64,000 bases of DNA from Actinomadura_C sp036008685 (GTDB lineage: Bacteria; Actinomycetota; Actinomycetes; Streptosporangiales; Streptosporangiaceae): NCBI GenBank assembly GCA_036008685.1, contig DASYNF010000124.1, positions 1-64,000 of the forward strand, read 5' to 3'. Of the stretch, positions 17,811 to 26,911 are shown one piece after another; position 1 is the first letter of the stretch; the number at the start of each line of letters is the position of its first letter. The position numbers were made by a program, and so were the translations under genes. The notes beneath the pieces were generated by a model. The model saw only the letters and a list, made by a program, of their open reading frames with translations. It was not told the DNA's origin and made no database searches.

Positions 17811-18539
17811 TCAACGCTCCTTGTCGTCGCGCTTGTCTCCGTCATCGCCATCGCCGGGGCCACCGGGGCCACCGGCGCCATGACGCTTGCCGGGACGGCT
17901 CAGATTAGCGGCATCGTCGCGGGTATCGGGGATCTCCGTAGGATCCTCGCCGCGGTCCAGTGACTTCCACAGCGCCGATGGATCCTCCTGGGCGTCCCGG
18001 GCCGCGGAGACGGCCCCGGTCCGGGAGTCCGCGGCGGCGCCCTCAGCGGCGGGCGCGCGATCGTAGCGGGCGGACATGCCGGGCCATCGGGAGCCTCGTA
18101 CCAGCGTCATCAGGCCCCCGAGGCACAGCAGCACGCCACCGGCCGCCGAGACCGTCCACCAGGCGGTGATGTGCACGGCCGTATCGCCGCCGACCCGCAT
18201 CAACGGGCTCTTGTCCCCGGCCACCTGGAGTACGTGGGCATGACGCACCGCCGTCGTGGAGGCGTAGACGATCCCCGCTCCGAGAGAGGCGAGCAGTGCG
18301 CCCACAGCCGCGCGGCCCCAGCCGCGGGTGGCGAAGAGCGCGGCCAGCCCGGCCAGGCCGGCCCAGCCGAACGCGACCGCGGCCGCTGTGAGCTCATGCC
18401 CGGTCACATGCTGGCTCAGCGGGGTGATGGCATCCCGGGCCCGCACCGTGGCCCATGAGCGGCCGCCGGCGAGGAGCGCCGACCCCGCGCCCACGGCGCA
18501 CAGCAGGGCCGCGGTGGTCAGCTCACGACGAGCGTTCAC
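17811..18539 (-). CDS. Trp-biosynthesis-associated membrane protein (TIGR02234 type)
   Basis: This 242-aa protein has four predicted membrane helices and a long hydrophilic tail. The arrangement and the tail motif DPSALWKSLDRGEDPT match the actinobacterial family that normally follows trpE. Its biochemical role is not known. Here it follows hisI by 9 nt instead of trpE. The tail end is Gly/Asp/Lys-rich and looks disordered. Confidence 0.88.
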   Translation of the reverse strand: MNARRELTTAALLCAVGAGSALLAGGRSWATVRARDAITPLSQHVTGHELTAAAVAFGWAGLAGLAALFATRGWGRAAVGALLASLGAGIVYASTTAVRHAHVLQVAGDKSPLMRVGGDTAVHITAWWTVSAAGGVLLCLGGLMTLVRGSRWPGMSARYDRAPAAEGAAADSRTGAVSAARDAQEDPSALWKSLDRGEDPTEIPDTRDDAANLSRPGKRHGAGGPGGPGDGDDGDKRDDKER

Positions 18540-18548
18540 GACGGGCGT

Positions 18549-18923
18549 TCATTCGGGTCGTTCACCGATGGCGGCCGGGAGGACGTCGGCGTCCCAGCAG
18601 GTGCGGTCACCGGTGTGGCAGGCGGCTCCGACCTGGTCGACCTTGACCAGGATGGCGTCACCGTCGCAGTCGAGCGCCACGGACTTGACCCACTGCTGGT
18701 GCCCCGAGGAGTCCCCCTTGACCCAGTACTCCTGACGGCTGCGGGACCAGTATGTACAGCGTCCCGTGGTCAGGGTGCGATGGAGTGCCTCGTCGTCCAT
18801 CCAGCCGAGCATGAGCACCTCACCGGTGTCGTACTGCTGGGCGATGGCGGGCACGAGGCCGTCGGAGGTGCGCTTGAGCCGATCGGCGATCTTGGAGTCC
18901 AGGTCGGACGGGCGTGCGGACAT
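18549..18923 (-). CDS. hisI: Phosphoribosyl-AMP cyclohydrolase
   Basis: HisI opens the adenine ring of PR-AMP in histidine synthesis. The zinc and active-site cysteines are seen in ALDCDGD and in GAACHTGDRTCW, along with the MLGWMDDEAL and GRCTYWSRSRQEYWVKG motifs. With ATG at 18923 it has 124 aa; an ATG at 18962 would add 13 residues and cannot be excluded, as neither has a strong ribosome-binding site. In related genomes trpE follows; here a Trp-associated membrane gene follows directly. Confidence 0.95.
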   Translation of the reverse strand: MSARPSDLDSKIADRLKRTSDGLVPAIAQQYDTGEVLMLGWMDDEALHRTLTTGRCTYWSRSRQEYWVKGDSSGHQQWVKSVALDCDGDAILVKVDQVGAACHTGDRTCWDADVLPAAIGERPE

Positions 18924-18998
18924 GCGCTCTATTGTGCCGGGTGCATCCAGGGGATCCGCCATCGGATCACCGAGGCCGGCTGTCGGCATGACCCCGAA

Positions 18999-19045
18999 GT
19001 CCGGACAGGGCCCGCACCAGGATCGGTGCGGGCCCTTGTCCGGAC
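18999..19045 (-). terminator. Long hairpin after the cold-shock gene
   Basis: Two 20-21-nt arms (18999-19018 and 19025-19045) pair perfectly except for one bulged base, around a 6-nt loop, beginning about 10 nt after the cold-shock gene's stop at 19056. It should end that transcript and insulate hisI. Confidence 0.8.
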
Positions 19046-19055
19046 GACCGGAGAC

Positions 19056-19262
19056 TTACAGGGGGCGGACCTGGTCGGCCTGCGGCCCCCGGTTACCCTG
19101 TGTGACCTCGAACTCGACACGCTGGTTCTCATCGAGAGACCGGTAGCCGGAGGACTGAATCGCCGAGTAGTGCACGAAGACGTCCGGGCCACCGCCGTCG
19201 ACAGCGATGAAGCCGAAGCCCTTCTCAGCGTTGAACCACTTCACGGTGCCCTGCTGGGCCAT
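19056..19262 (-). CDS. Cold-shock protein (CspA family)
   Basis: This 68-aa protein is a single cold-shock domain binding single-stranded RNA/DNA. RNP1-type KGFGFI and RNP2-type VFVHYSAI are intact, and the protein begins MAQQGTVKWFN. ATG at 19262 follows AAGGAG at ideal spacing; the longer open frame is not conserved. It is monocistronic, ended by the hairpin at 18999-19045, and probably has a long 5' leader in the empty stretch upstream, as usual for csp genes. Confidence 0.97.
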   Translation of the reverse strand: MAQQGTVKWFNAEKGFGFIAVDGGGPDVFVHYSAIQSSGYRSLDENQRVEFEVTQGNRGPQADQVRPL

Positions 19263-19677
19263 GTCTTTCTCCTTGCGGCAAAACTTTGGGTGCACACCTC
19301 GTGAACCCAGTGCGGTCACGCTGGAACGCCCTCGTCTTTCCGGGAACGGCCCCGGAAAAACCAAAACGCCCGCTGCCATCAGTCCGCGGGCGTCTGAGTC
19401 AAACGAACGAGAACCACGACTGCAACCGACAGCCCTCACCGTATCACCGGTGACGCGTAAAGCGGGGAAACAGAAGAAGCGCGATTCCCGGGCCGGGAGA
19501 CTGGTCCCTCAAAGGGCTTGACAATAGCGCCTCAATCCGTCCAAGCCGCTGTACAGAACGGGACAAGCCGAACAAATGCCCGGCCATCCACAGCCGTTCC
19601 GCGGATGACCACCGGCCGGCCACGCGAGCCTGAGGCGCATCGAGGGCAGGACCCCGGAGGCCCCGGAAACCCTCCCG
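19263..19677. other. Cold-shock gene leader/promoter region, no gene
   Basis: No coding sequence is supported. The half next to the cold-shock gene is less GC-rich than its surroundings and is probably the untranslated leader. A short inverted repeat (CCGGGAACGGCCCCGG) occurs near 19340-19355. Nothing else is recognised. Confidence 0.4.
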
Positions 19678-20349
19678 CTAAAGGCTCCACCGCGTGTCCG
19701 CGAGGGACTTCAGCCCGTCCGCGTCGCCGGTGAAGCGCACCTGGGCGACGTCGGCACGGCCGAGCGCCCACAGTGTCAGCTCCCCGACGGGACCGTGCAC
19801 CCGGACCTGCCGGTCACCCTTGCTGACACGTATGGTCCGGCCGTCCGGCCGGACCAGGGTCACCTCCACCTGTACCTTTCGGAGGATAAAACGTGCCATT
19901 CTCAGTCGCCGCCACAGCAGTTCCTCGGCCTCCTGGGGAAGTGAGCGCACCTCCCACTCCGCTTGCGCGCGACGGACGTCCTCGTGATGCACGAAGAACT
20001 CCACGAAGTTACCCAGTTTGTCCATGCCCGGAAGTCCCCAGATCGAGGTTTTGGGCGGCCCTTGCCGAATCCGGTCAAGCAACTCCAGGAATGTGGTCGA
20101 GCCCTTAATCGCACACTGGACCCGCTCGGTGTAGCCGGCCAGCGGCCGGAACAGGATCCCGGGACCGGCGTCGAGGCGGTACTCCCGGATCACCAGATGG
20201 GCGGCGAGATCTCCGGTCGTCCAGCCGTCACAGCGGGTGGGCGCGTCCGGCCCGAGCCCGGCCATGAGATCGCACAGGGCCAGCCGTTCCTGCCTGGCCG
20301 GGTTCGGCGTCGGCCCGGAAGCGGCGCCCGGATTCGCGGTGGCGCTCAT
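19678..20349 (-). CDS. TIGR03085 family metal-binding protein
   Basis: This 223-aa member of the DinB/mycothiol-dependent maleylpyruvate isomerase-like fold is typical of actinomycetes. Landmarks are CDGWTTGDLAAHLVIREYR near residue 45 and EFFVHHEDVRRAQ near 120, which supply the metal-binding histidines. Substrate unknown. The frame stays open far upstream through the divergent ABC gene, but ATG at 20349 is the family start. The 102-nt gap to the divergent ABC exporter gene must hold both promoters. Confidence 0.9.
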   Translation of the reverse strand: MSATANPGAASGPTPNPARQERLALCDLMAGLGPDAPTRCDGWTTGDLAAHLVIREYRLDAGPGILFRPLAGYTERVQCAIKGSTTFLELLDRIRQGPPKTSIWGLPGMDKLGNFVEFFVHHEDVRRAQAEWEVRSLPQEAEELLWRRLRMARFILRKVQVEVTLVRPDGRTIRVSKGDRQVRVHGPVGELTLWALGRADVAQVRFTGDADGLKSLADTRWSL

Positions 20350-20451
20350 GCCGTGATCGTAAGCCCTCGCCGTGCCGCCGCTCCCGCGCGCCCCGGACCA
20401 TCGCGGGCGGCGTCCCCACGGGGAATAAGCGCGGCTCCCCGGATGATAGGC

Positions 20452-22320
20452 ATGAGCAGCGCGCAACCACACCTTCCGGAGGAATACGTGCTCAAGGGCT
20501 CCAAACCCAACATCCTTCGCGAGGGGATGCGGGTTCTGGCCGTCGCCATCCGGGCCGAGCCCAAGGTCTTCACCCTGTCCGTGGCGGCCAGCGCCGTCTA
20601 CGCGGCCATGACGGTGGCGACCGCCTGGGTTCTCGGATGGGCGACCGACCACATCGTGCTTCCGGCCTTCCGGGACGGCCGGAGTGAGGCGGGAACGCTC
20701 GCCGCCGGCGCTTTGGCCATCACCGGCGTCGCACTGCTCAAGGCACTGGGCGTGGCGGGTCGCCGGTTCTTCGCGGGCCTGATGCAGTATCGCCTCCAGG
20801 CCGCCTACCGCCGTGCCGTCACCCGGCAGTATCTCCGCCTCCCCCTCGCGTGGCACCACCGCCATCCGACGGGCCAGCTGCTGTCCAACGCCAACGCCGA
20901 CGTCGAGGCCGTGTGGGCCCCCATCGCGCCGCTGCCGATGGCCGTCGGCGTGCTGTTCATGCTGGTCATCGCCGCGGCCTCGATCCTCGCGACGGACGTC
21001 ACCATCGCCGTCGTGGGCTTTCTGGTCTTCCCGGCGATCGCGGTCCTCAACGTCATCTACCAGCGACGGCTGTCCCCCATCGCCGCGCGAGCCCAGCAGC
21101 TGCGGGCCGAGGTCAGCGAAGTGGCCCACGAGAGCTTCGAGGGCGGCCTGGTGGTGAAGACGCTCGGCCGGGAGCAGGCCGAGACGGAGCGGTTCGCCAC
21201 CCGCGCCCACGATCTCCGGGACGCCAACGTCGCGGTGGGAAAGGTCCGCGGGCTGTTCGATCCGATGCTGGAGGCGATGCCCAACCTCGGTGTGCTCGCC
21301 GTGCTGCTCGTCGGCTCGGTACGGCTCCAGCACGGTGCCATCCAGGCCGGGGACCTCGTGCACATCTCCTATCTCTTCACCCTGCTGGCCTGGCCGATCA
21401 GGGCTCTCGGCTGGGTCCTCGCCGAGGTGCCGCGCAGCGTGGTCGGCTGGGAGCGGGTGCGCGGGGTCCTGGACGCCGGGGGCTCACTGCCGTACGGGAC
21501 GAGTGAGCTGGCGGGCGAGACGGCGGCCGGACTGGAGGTCCGCGAGGTCCGCTTCGGCTACGGCAGCCCTGGACAGGATGACGGACAGGATGACGGACAG
21601 GTTCTCAGCGATGTGACCTTCGCCGCGCTCCCCGGCCGTACCGTCGCGGTCGTGGGCCCCACGGGGTCGGGCAAATCGACCTTGACCAGCCTGCTCGTAC
21701 GGCTGGTGGACCCGGCCGGGGGCACGGTACTGCTCGACGGCCTCGACGTCAGAGAGGTGCGCCAGGGCGGCATCGCCGCCACGGCGGCGCTCGTGCCGCA
21801 GCAGGCGTTCCTGTTCGACGACACCGTCCGAGGCAACGTGACGCTGGGGCTGGACGTACCGGACGAGGCGGTGTGGGAGGCGCTTCGCCTCGCGCAGGCC
21901 GACGGCTTCGTGGCCGCGCTGCGGGGAGGGCTGAACACCCGGGTCGGCGAGCGTGGCGCGACGCTGTCCGGCGGACAGCGGCAGCGGCTCGCCTTGGCCC
22001 GGGCGCTGATCCGGCGGCCCCGCCTGCTGGTCCTGGACGACGCGACCTCCAGCGTGGACCCGCAGGTCGAGACCCGCATCCTGCAGGGGCTGCGGGAGTC
22101 CGCGGCGACCGTGGTGGTGGTGGCCTATCGCAAGGCGACGATCGCCCTCGCCGACGAGATCGTCTATCTCGAGCACGGCCGGGTCATGGATCGTGGCACG
22201 CACTCCCGGCTGCTGGAACGCTCGACCGGCTATCGCGACCTCGTCACCGCCTACGAGCGTGCCGACGAGGAACGGCGGGCGGCGCAGATCGCCGACGAGG
22301 ACGAGGAGGTCCTGACGTGA
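20452..22320 (+). CDS. ABC exporter half-transporter, degenerate-site subunit
   Basis: This 622-aa protein fuses six membrane helices to an ATPase domain. Walker A (GPTGSGKST, about residue 402) and signature (LSGGQRQRLALARAL, about 505) are canonical. The residue after Walker B is Asp (LVLDDATSSVDP), where the catalytic Glu is expected, and the switch histidine is Tyr (VAYRKAT, about 558). Its own nucleotide site is therefore probably poorly catalytic. ATG at 20452 is chosen as the family N-terminus although its ribosome-binding site is weak. With the next gene it should form a heterodimer; cargo unknown. Confidence 0.92.
   Translation: MSSAQPHLPEEYVLKGSKPNILREGMRVLAVAIRAEPKVFTLSVAASAVYAAMTVATAWVLGWATDHIVLPAFRDGRSEAGTLAAGALAITGVALLKALGVAGRRFFAGLMQYRLQAAYRRAVTRQYLRLPLAWHHRHPTGQLLSNANADVEAVWAPIAPLPMAVGVLFMLVIAAASILATDVTIAVVGFLVFPAIAVLNVIYQRRLSPIAARAQQLRAEVSEVAHESFEGGLVVKTLGREQAETERFATRAHDLRDANVAVGKVRGLFDPMLEAMPNLGVLAVLLVGSVRLQHGAIQAGDLVHISYLFTLLAWPIRALGWVLAEVPRSVVGWERVRGVLDAGGSLPYGTSELAGETAAGLEVREVRFGYGSPGQDDGQDDGQVLSDVTFAALPGRTVAVVGPTGSGKSTLTSLLVRLVDPAGGTVLLDGLDVREVRQGGIAATAALVPQQAFLFDDTVRGNVTLGLDVPDEAVWEALRLAQADGFVAALRGGLNTRVGERGATLSGGQRQRLALARALIRRPRLLVLDDATSSVDPQVETRILQGLRESAATVVVVAYRKATIALADEIVYLEHGRVMDRGTHSRLLERSTGYRDLVTAYERADEERRAAQIADEDEEVLT
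21571..21601. repeat. 12-bp tandem repeat inside the exporter gene
   Basis: Two full units and a partial third of GGACAGGATGAC encode GQDDGQDDGQ in a loop just before the first beta strands of the ATPase domain. Copy-number change keeps the frame. Confidence 0.85.
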
Positions 22321-22396
22321 GCGCGCCGGAGCGGCGCCCGCGCGGGACGGGCGGGGGCTCGGTCAGCAGGCCTTCCAGGACGGGCGGAGCAAAGGC

Positions 22397-24247
22397 ATGA
22401 CGACACTCAACGACATGGCTCAGCGAGAGGGCGCCCTGAGCACGCTGCGCCGGGGACTGCGGCTCAGCCCCGAATTCCGTGCCGGGCTGCTGGGCACCCT
22501 GGGCCTCGCCCTCATGGCCACGGTGGGGCGGGTCGTGGTCCCCATCGCCGTGCAACAGACGATCGACCGGGGCCTTCGCCCCGCCGCCGGGCACGGCGGC
22601 GGCACCGACGTGGCGTTCGTCCGCACGGCGGTGCTGGTGTGCGCCGCCGCCGTGCTCCTCACCGCGCTGTCGGCCTACGCCATGAACGTGCGGCTCTACA
22701 AGACCACCGAGACCGGCCTGGCCGCACTCCGTGTCCGCGCGTTCCGGCACGTTCACGACCTGTCCATGCTGACCCAGAGCGGCGAGCGGCGTGGTGCGCT
22801 GGTCGCGCGGGTGACCAGTGACGTCGACCAGATCAGCCAGTTCATGCAGTGGGGCGGACTGATGATCATCGTGTCGCTGGGACAGCTGGTCGTCGCCAGC
22901 GTGCTCATGGCGATCTACTCCTGGCCCCTCGCGCTCCTGGTGTGGGTCTCCTTTCTGCCCCTGGCGTTCGCCCTCCGCCGTTTCCAGCGCCTGATCTCGA
23001 GCGCCTACACGGGGGTGCGGGAACAGGTGGGCGATCTGCTGTCCGCCGTGAGCGAGTCCGTCGTCGGCGCCTCGGTGATCCGGGCGTACGGCGCCGAGGA
23101 CCGCACGGCGGGCCGCGTCGACGAGTCGGTGGCGCGCCACCAGCGGGCGCAGGTCCGGGCACAGGGCCTGGTCGCGCTGACCTTCCCCTCCAGCGAGCTG
23201 GTGGCGGCCATCGCCACCAGCGGCGTCGTCGTGGGGGGCACGCTCCTCGGCGTCGGAGGACATCTCACGGCCGGGCGCCTGGTGGCCTTCCTCTTCCTGG
23301 TGACCTTGTTCGTCGGCCCCATGCAGGTGGCCACCGAGGTGCTCAACGAGGCGCAGAACGCCATCGCCGGGTGGCGCCGTGTGCTCGGGGTCCTCGACAC
23401 CTCCCCGGACGTGGCCGACCCGGGTCCGCAGGGCCGGGAGTTGCCTCGTGGGCCCATCGAGGTGCGGTTCGAGGACGTTTCCTTCGCCTATCCGGGCACC
23501 ACCGCCGACGCGGCAGCGGACGGGGCGGGCGCCGCGGAGCCGGAGCCGTCCCGCGGGCCCACGGTGCTGCGCGACGTCAGCGTCGCGATCGCCCCGCGGT
23601 CTCGTGTGGCGGTCGTGGGTGAGACCGGCTCGGGCAAGACGACCTTCGCCAGACTCCTCACCCGGCTGATGGACCCCACGTCGGGGCGGGTGTTGATAGA
23701 CGACGTCCCCTTGGACACGGTGCGGTTCTCGTCGCTGCGTGAGCGGATCGTGATGGTCCCGCAGGACGGATTCCTGTTCGACGCCGGACTCGGGGACAAC
23801 ATCCGCTACGGACGCCCGGACGCGAGCGACGAGGACATCGTCCTGGCGCTGACCGAGCTGGGCCTCGCGGACTGGCTCGAGGGACTCCGCCGGGGCCTGG
23901 ACACCCCGGTCGGCCAGCGGGGCGAGTCGTTGTCGGCCGGCGAGCGGCAGCTCGTCGCGCTCGCCCGGGCCTACATCGCCGACCCGGATCTGCTGGTCCT
24001 GGATGAGGCGACGTCGGCCGTCGACCCGGCCACCGAGGTACGGATCCAGCGCGCGCTCGAAGGGGTGACGCGAGGCCGTACGGCGATATCGATCGCACAC
24101 CGCCTGTCCACGGCCGAGGCCGCGGACGAGGTGATCGTCTTCGACGACGGACGTATCGTGCAGCGGGGGACGCACGCCGAGCTGGTGGGGCGGCCCGGGA
24201 TCTATGCCGCCCTGCACGCCTCCTGGACGGCACAACGCGGTCTCTGA
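22397..24247 (+). CDS. ABC exporter half-transporter, catalytic-site subunit
   Basis: This 616-aa protein has six membrane helices then an ATPase domain. Walker A (GETGSGKTT, about 410), Walker B with catalytic Glu (LVLDEATSAVDP, about 535) and the switch His (IAHRLST, about 566) are all consensus. Its signature is altered to LSAGERQ (about 512). The missing features complement the first subunit: this signature would face the partner's degenerate Walker site. ATG at 22397 follows GGAGCAAAGGC, 76 nt after the partner's stop, so the two are an operon. Confidence 0.93.
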   Translation: MTTLNDMAQREGALSTLRRGLRLSPEFRAGLLGTLGLALMATVGRVVVPIAVQQTIDRGLRPAAGHGGGTDVAFVRTAVLVCAAAVLLTALSAYAMNVRLYKTTETGLAALRVRAFRHVHDLSMLTQSGERRGALVARVTSDVDQISQFMQWGGLMIIVSLGQLVVASVLMAIYSWPLALLVWVSFLPLAFALRRFQRLISSAYTGVREQVGDLLSAVSESVVGASVIRAYGAEDRTAGRVDESVARHQRAQVRAQGLVALTFPSSELVAAIATSGVVVGGTLLGVGGHLTAGRLVAFLFLVTLFVGPMQVATEVLNEAQNAIAGWRRVLGVLDTSPDVADPGPQGRELPRGPIEVRFEDVSFAYPGTTADAAADGAGAAEPEPSRGPTVLRDVSVAIAPRSRVAVVGETGSGKTTFARLLTRLMDPTSGRVLIDDVPLDTVRFSSLRERIVMVPQDGFLFDAGLGDNIRYGRPDASDEDIVLALTELGLADWLEGLRRGLDTPVGQRGESLSAGERQLVALARAYIADPDLLVLDEATSAVDPATEVRIQRALEGVTRGRTAISIAHRLSTAEAADEVIVFDDGRIVQRGTHAELVGRPGIYAALHASWTAQRGL

Positions 24248-24433
24248 CCGCTCCGGGGACCCGCCCGGCCACCAGGTGGTGGTGACGCCGCGCTCCGTCA
24301 GCCCAGGCCTCCACCGGCGCGGTCGCACCGGCCACGCCGGGGTGGCCGGAGTGGCCGCTTTCACAGTGGATCCGACCAGATCACCGGCCTAAAGAGCTTG
24401 CCCGATATGTGGTCGAGTGCGCATCCTGCACTC

Positions 24434-25690
24434 ATGGACAAGCTCGTGGTGCAATCGGCGGACACGCTGCACGGACAGCTGCAGCGAGGGCTGGGACGGG
24501 GGGCGCGGCGGGCGGCGGGGACACCTGGTGCCGGAGAGCTCGTCTATGACTGCATCCGGCGTGATCCGCGCTGGGACCTTCAGGTGGAGTCCCGCAGCCT
24601 CTTCTACGCCCGTCTCATCCTTGACCTCGAACTCCCGGTCGGCCCCATCGCCGAACATCTGGCCGGCTCCGACGCGGACGGCACCGACGGCTGGGACCCC
24701 GAGCCGCGGCGTGACGGCCTCGCCGTCGAGGTGCTCGCCGACCTGCTGCGACTCAGCCGCCGGGACGCCGCCGGACCGCTACGGCGATATGCCGAGGAGG
24801 GCGCGCACTGGTACGACGCCCTGCATGCCCTCGCAGAGGTCGGCGATCCCGTGTTGGCCGCGGGCCTGGACGAGGTGGCGGCCACGCGGTGCGATGACGA
24901 GGACCTCCGCTGGCTCGTCATCGAACCGGACAACGCGGTGGTCCAGGACTGGATGCGGCGCCAGCCTCGTATCGCCGCCGCCGTGGCCGAGCGCCGTCAC
25001 GGCGGCCGGCCCCGGCTCGAGTGCACACGCCGCCCGGACTGTTCCGGCAGCTCCGACGCCGAACTCCTCGACCAGGCCAGGCGACGCGGGGACTCCGCGG
25101 TCGCGGCGATTCTGGAGCTCGGCCGGCGACGCAGTCCCGGCCTCCTCGATATCGCCGAAGAGCTGCTGACCGGGGAGCGCGGACGCTATGGCGGTGCGAT
25201 GTGCCGTGCGATACGCGACCTCGGCCCCCTTGCCCTCCCCCGTGCTCGCGTCTGGGCCGCCCATCGCCCCGGCTGCGCCGACGTCGGCATGGCCGTCCTC
25301 GCCCGGCACGGCACCGAGCAGGATGTGCCGGCTCTGCTGAAAGACCTCGACGCGGCCGTCAGGGAACGGAGCTGGGGCGCAGCCGCAGGCCCCATCGAGG
25401 GACTCGGCCGGCTGCGGTCGGGCATCGCCGTGCCCCTGCTGAAGAGCACCTGGGCGGAGACCGCGTATTCGTATTTGCGGCCACGTCTGCTCACCGCTCT
25501 GGCGCGGACCGCCCCGCATTCGGCGGAGGCCTACGCGACGGAGGGGCTGTGGGACTGCGAGGAGGACGTCCGCGAGACGGCCGTCGCCGGCGCCCCTCCC
25601 AAAGCCGACAACCTGCTGCGGATCCGGCGCCTGCGCGGCTGCGCCGCCGAAGATCCCGACGTGCGTTCCGCGGCGGCGCTCCGGCTCTGA
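24434..25690 (+). CDS. Helical-repeat (HEAT-like) protein of unknown function
   Basis: This protein has 418 aa with ATG at 24434; TTG at 24398 and ATG at 24407 are alternative starts in frame, and none has a strong ribosome-binding site. It is rich in Ala, Leu and Arg, with repeated amphipathic helical segments (for example YDALHALAEVGDPVLAAGLDEVAA and VPALLKDLDAAVRERSWGAAAG), consistent with HEAT-type solenoids. No catalytic motif, signal peptide or membrane segment is seen. It starts about 190 nt after the ABC operon. Similar proteins occur in actinomycetes, but I know no function. Confidence 0.75.
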   Translation: MDKLVVQSADTLHGQLQRGLGRGARRAAGTPGAGELVYDCIRRDPRWDLQVESRSLFYARLILDLELPVGPIAEHLAGSDADGTDGWDPEPRRDGLAVEVLADLLRLSRRDAAGPLRRYAEEGAHWYDALHALAEVGDPVLAAGLDEVAATRCDDEDLRWLVIEPDNAVVQDWMRRQPRIAAAVAERRHGGRPRLECTRRPDCSGSSDAELLDQARRRGDSAVAAILELGRRRSPGLLDIAEELLTGERGRYGGAMCRAIRDLGPLALPRARVWAAHRPGCADVGMAVLARHGTEQDVPALLKDLDAAVRERSWGAAAGPIEGLGRLRSGIAVPLLKSTWAETAYSYLRPRLLTALARTAPHSAEAYATEGLWDCEEDVRETAVAGAPPKADNLLRIRRLRGCAAEDPDVRSAAALRL

Positions 25691-25751
25691 CCGGTCCCGG
25701 ACACGACCCGGCCCCCGAGTCCTTCGACCGCCCGCCGGCGTCTCATCCGGC

Positions 25752-26804
25752 TCAGGCGCCGAGCTCCACGACGACCTTGACATCGTCGGAGTCCGGTTCG
25801 AGCGCCTCGGCCGCGCGATCGAGGGGCACGCGGCGGGTGATGAGCCGATCCAGCCAGGAGCGATCCGCCTTGGCGAGCGCGTCCGCCCCCTGCCGGTAAT
25901 GGTCCCGGTTGGCGTTGACCGAGCCGAACACGACATCGTTCTGCAGGACGATCTCACGGTTGACCGTGCCGGCGTCGAACTCGACCTTCTGGCCGGCCGG
26001 CGGGACTCCGGTCAGGCACACGATGCCCGCCGCGGCGGTGCCGCCCATGGTGTCGACCATCACCTGCGGCACGCCGGTGGCCTCGATGACGATGTCGGGC
26101 CGGACGTCCCGCCCGGCGTCCGCGACCGAGCCGGTGTGATAGGTCCCGCCGAGGTCCCTCACCAGATCGGGCTTGAGACCCGTCTCGCGCCGGCCGAGCA
26201 CATGGACCTCGAGGCCGCGCTGGACTCCCAGAAGAGCGGCCAGCAGCCCGATGGGGCCGGGGCCGACGATCAGCACCCGGCGGGGATCGAACCAGGCCCG
26301 CGAGCCGATGCGCTCGATGTGGTCCCACGCCTTCGCGACGATGCTGGCCGGCTCCAGCAGCACGCCCAGACGCTCGAGCCCCGGGTCGACGCGCGTCGCA
26401 TAGCGCGCCGCCACGGTCCACAGCTCGGAGCCGTAGCCGTGCAGCTCCTTGATGCCCCGCTCCGTGTAGCGACCGTTGCGGCACATGTCGAACTCGTCCC
26501 GGGCACACGCCGGGCACGGCTCCGGGTCGGGACGGCGGACGATCCCGACCACAAGATCACCCGGCCCGAACCCACTGCCTTCCGGTGCCTCCCGCACCCG
26601 GCCCAGCGACTCGTGCCCGAGGATCAGCCGCTCCTCACCGGGGGGCGCCCAGCCGTACTCGCCCGCGGCGATCTCCCGATCGGTCCCGCAGACACCGAGC
26701 GCCAGGCCTTCGACGAGGAGTTCGTCCTCTCGGGGCACCGGGTCCTGGACCTCGGTGACCCGGAACGACCCCTCCTCGAGTGGTACGACCGTCATGGCGC
26801 GCAT
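25752..26804 (-). CDS. Glucose 1-dehydrogenase-like zinc alcohol dehydrogenase
   Basis: This 350-aa medium-chain dehydrogenase resembles the glucose 1-dehydrogenase branch. The catalytic-zinc Cys sits in GVCGTDREI and the His-Glu pair in LGHESLG. A lobe with Cys-Cys-Asp-Cys spacing (CPACARDEFDMC) could bind structural zinc. The nucleotide-binding loop is GPGPIG, and the branch-typical VFGSVNANRDHY follows. ATG at 26804 has AGGAGGAG upstream. It is probably monocistronic and divergent from the lipoprotein gene. NAD/NADP preference and the sugar substrate are inferred from the branch only. Confidence 0.9.
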   Translation of the reverse strand: MRAMTVVPLEEGSFRVTEVQDPVPREDELLVEGLALGVCGTDREIAAGEYGWAPPGEERLILGHESLGRVREAPEGSGFGPGDLVVGIVRRPDPEPCPACARDEFDMCRNGRYTERGIKELHGYGSELWTVAARYATRVDPGLERLGVLLEPASIVAKAWDHIERIGSRAWFDPRRVLIVGPGPIGLLAALLGVQRGLEVHVLGRRETGLKPDLVRDLGGTYHTGSVADAGRDVRPDIVIEATGVPQVMVDTMGGTAAAGIVCLTGVPPAGQKVEFDAGTVNREIVLQNDVVFGSVNANRDHYRQGADALAKADRSWLDRLITRRVPLDRAAEALEPDSDDVKVVVELGA

Positions 26805-26911
26805 GATGCTCTCCTCCTGGGAACGTGGATGTCACTGACGCTGGGGATGTCACTCACGGCGACATGTCCGGTATTGCCCATGCGAAACAGTCCAGCCGTA
26901 GACTCGCGGAC

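Noticed and set aside
22244..24364. A 706-codon frame antisense to the second ABC gene
   Set aside because: The sense frame has all ABC motifs; the antisense product is Gln/His/Gly-rich noise.
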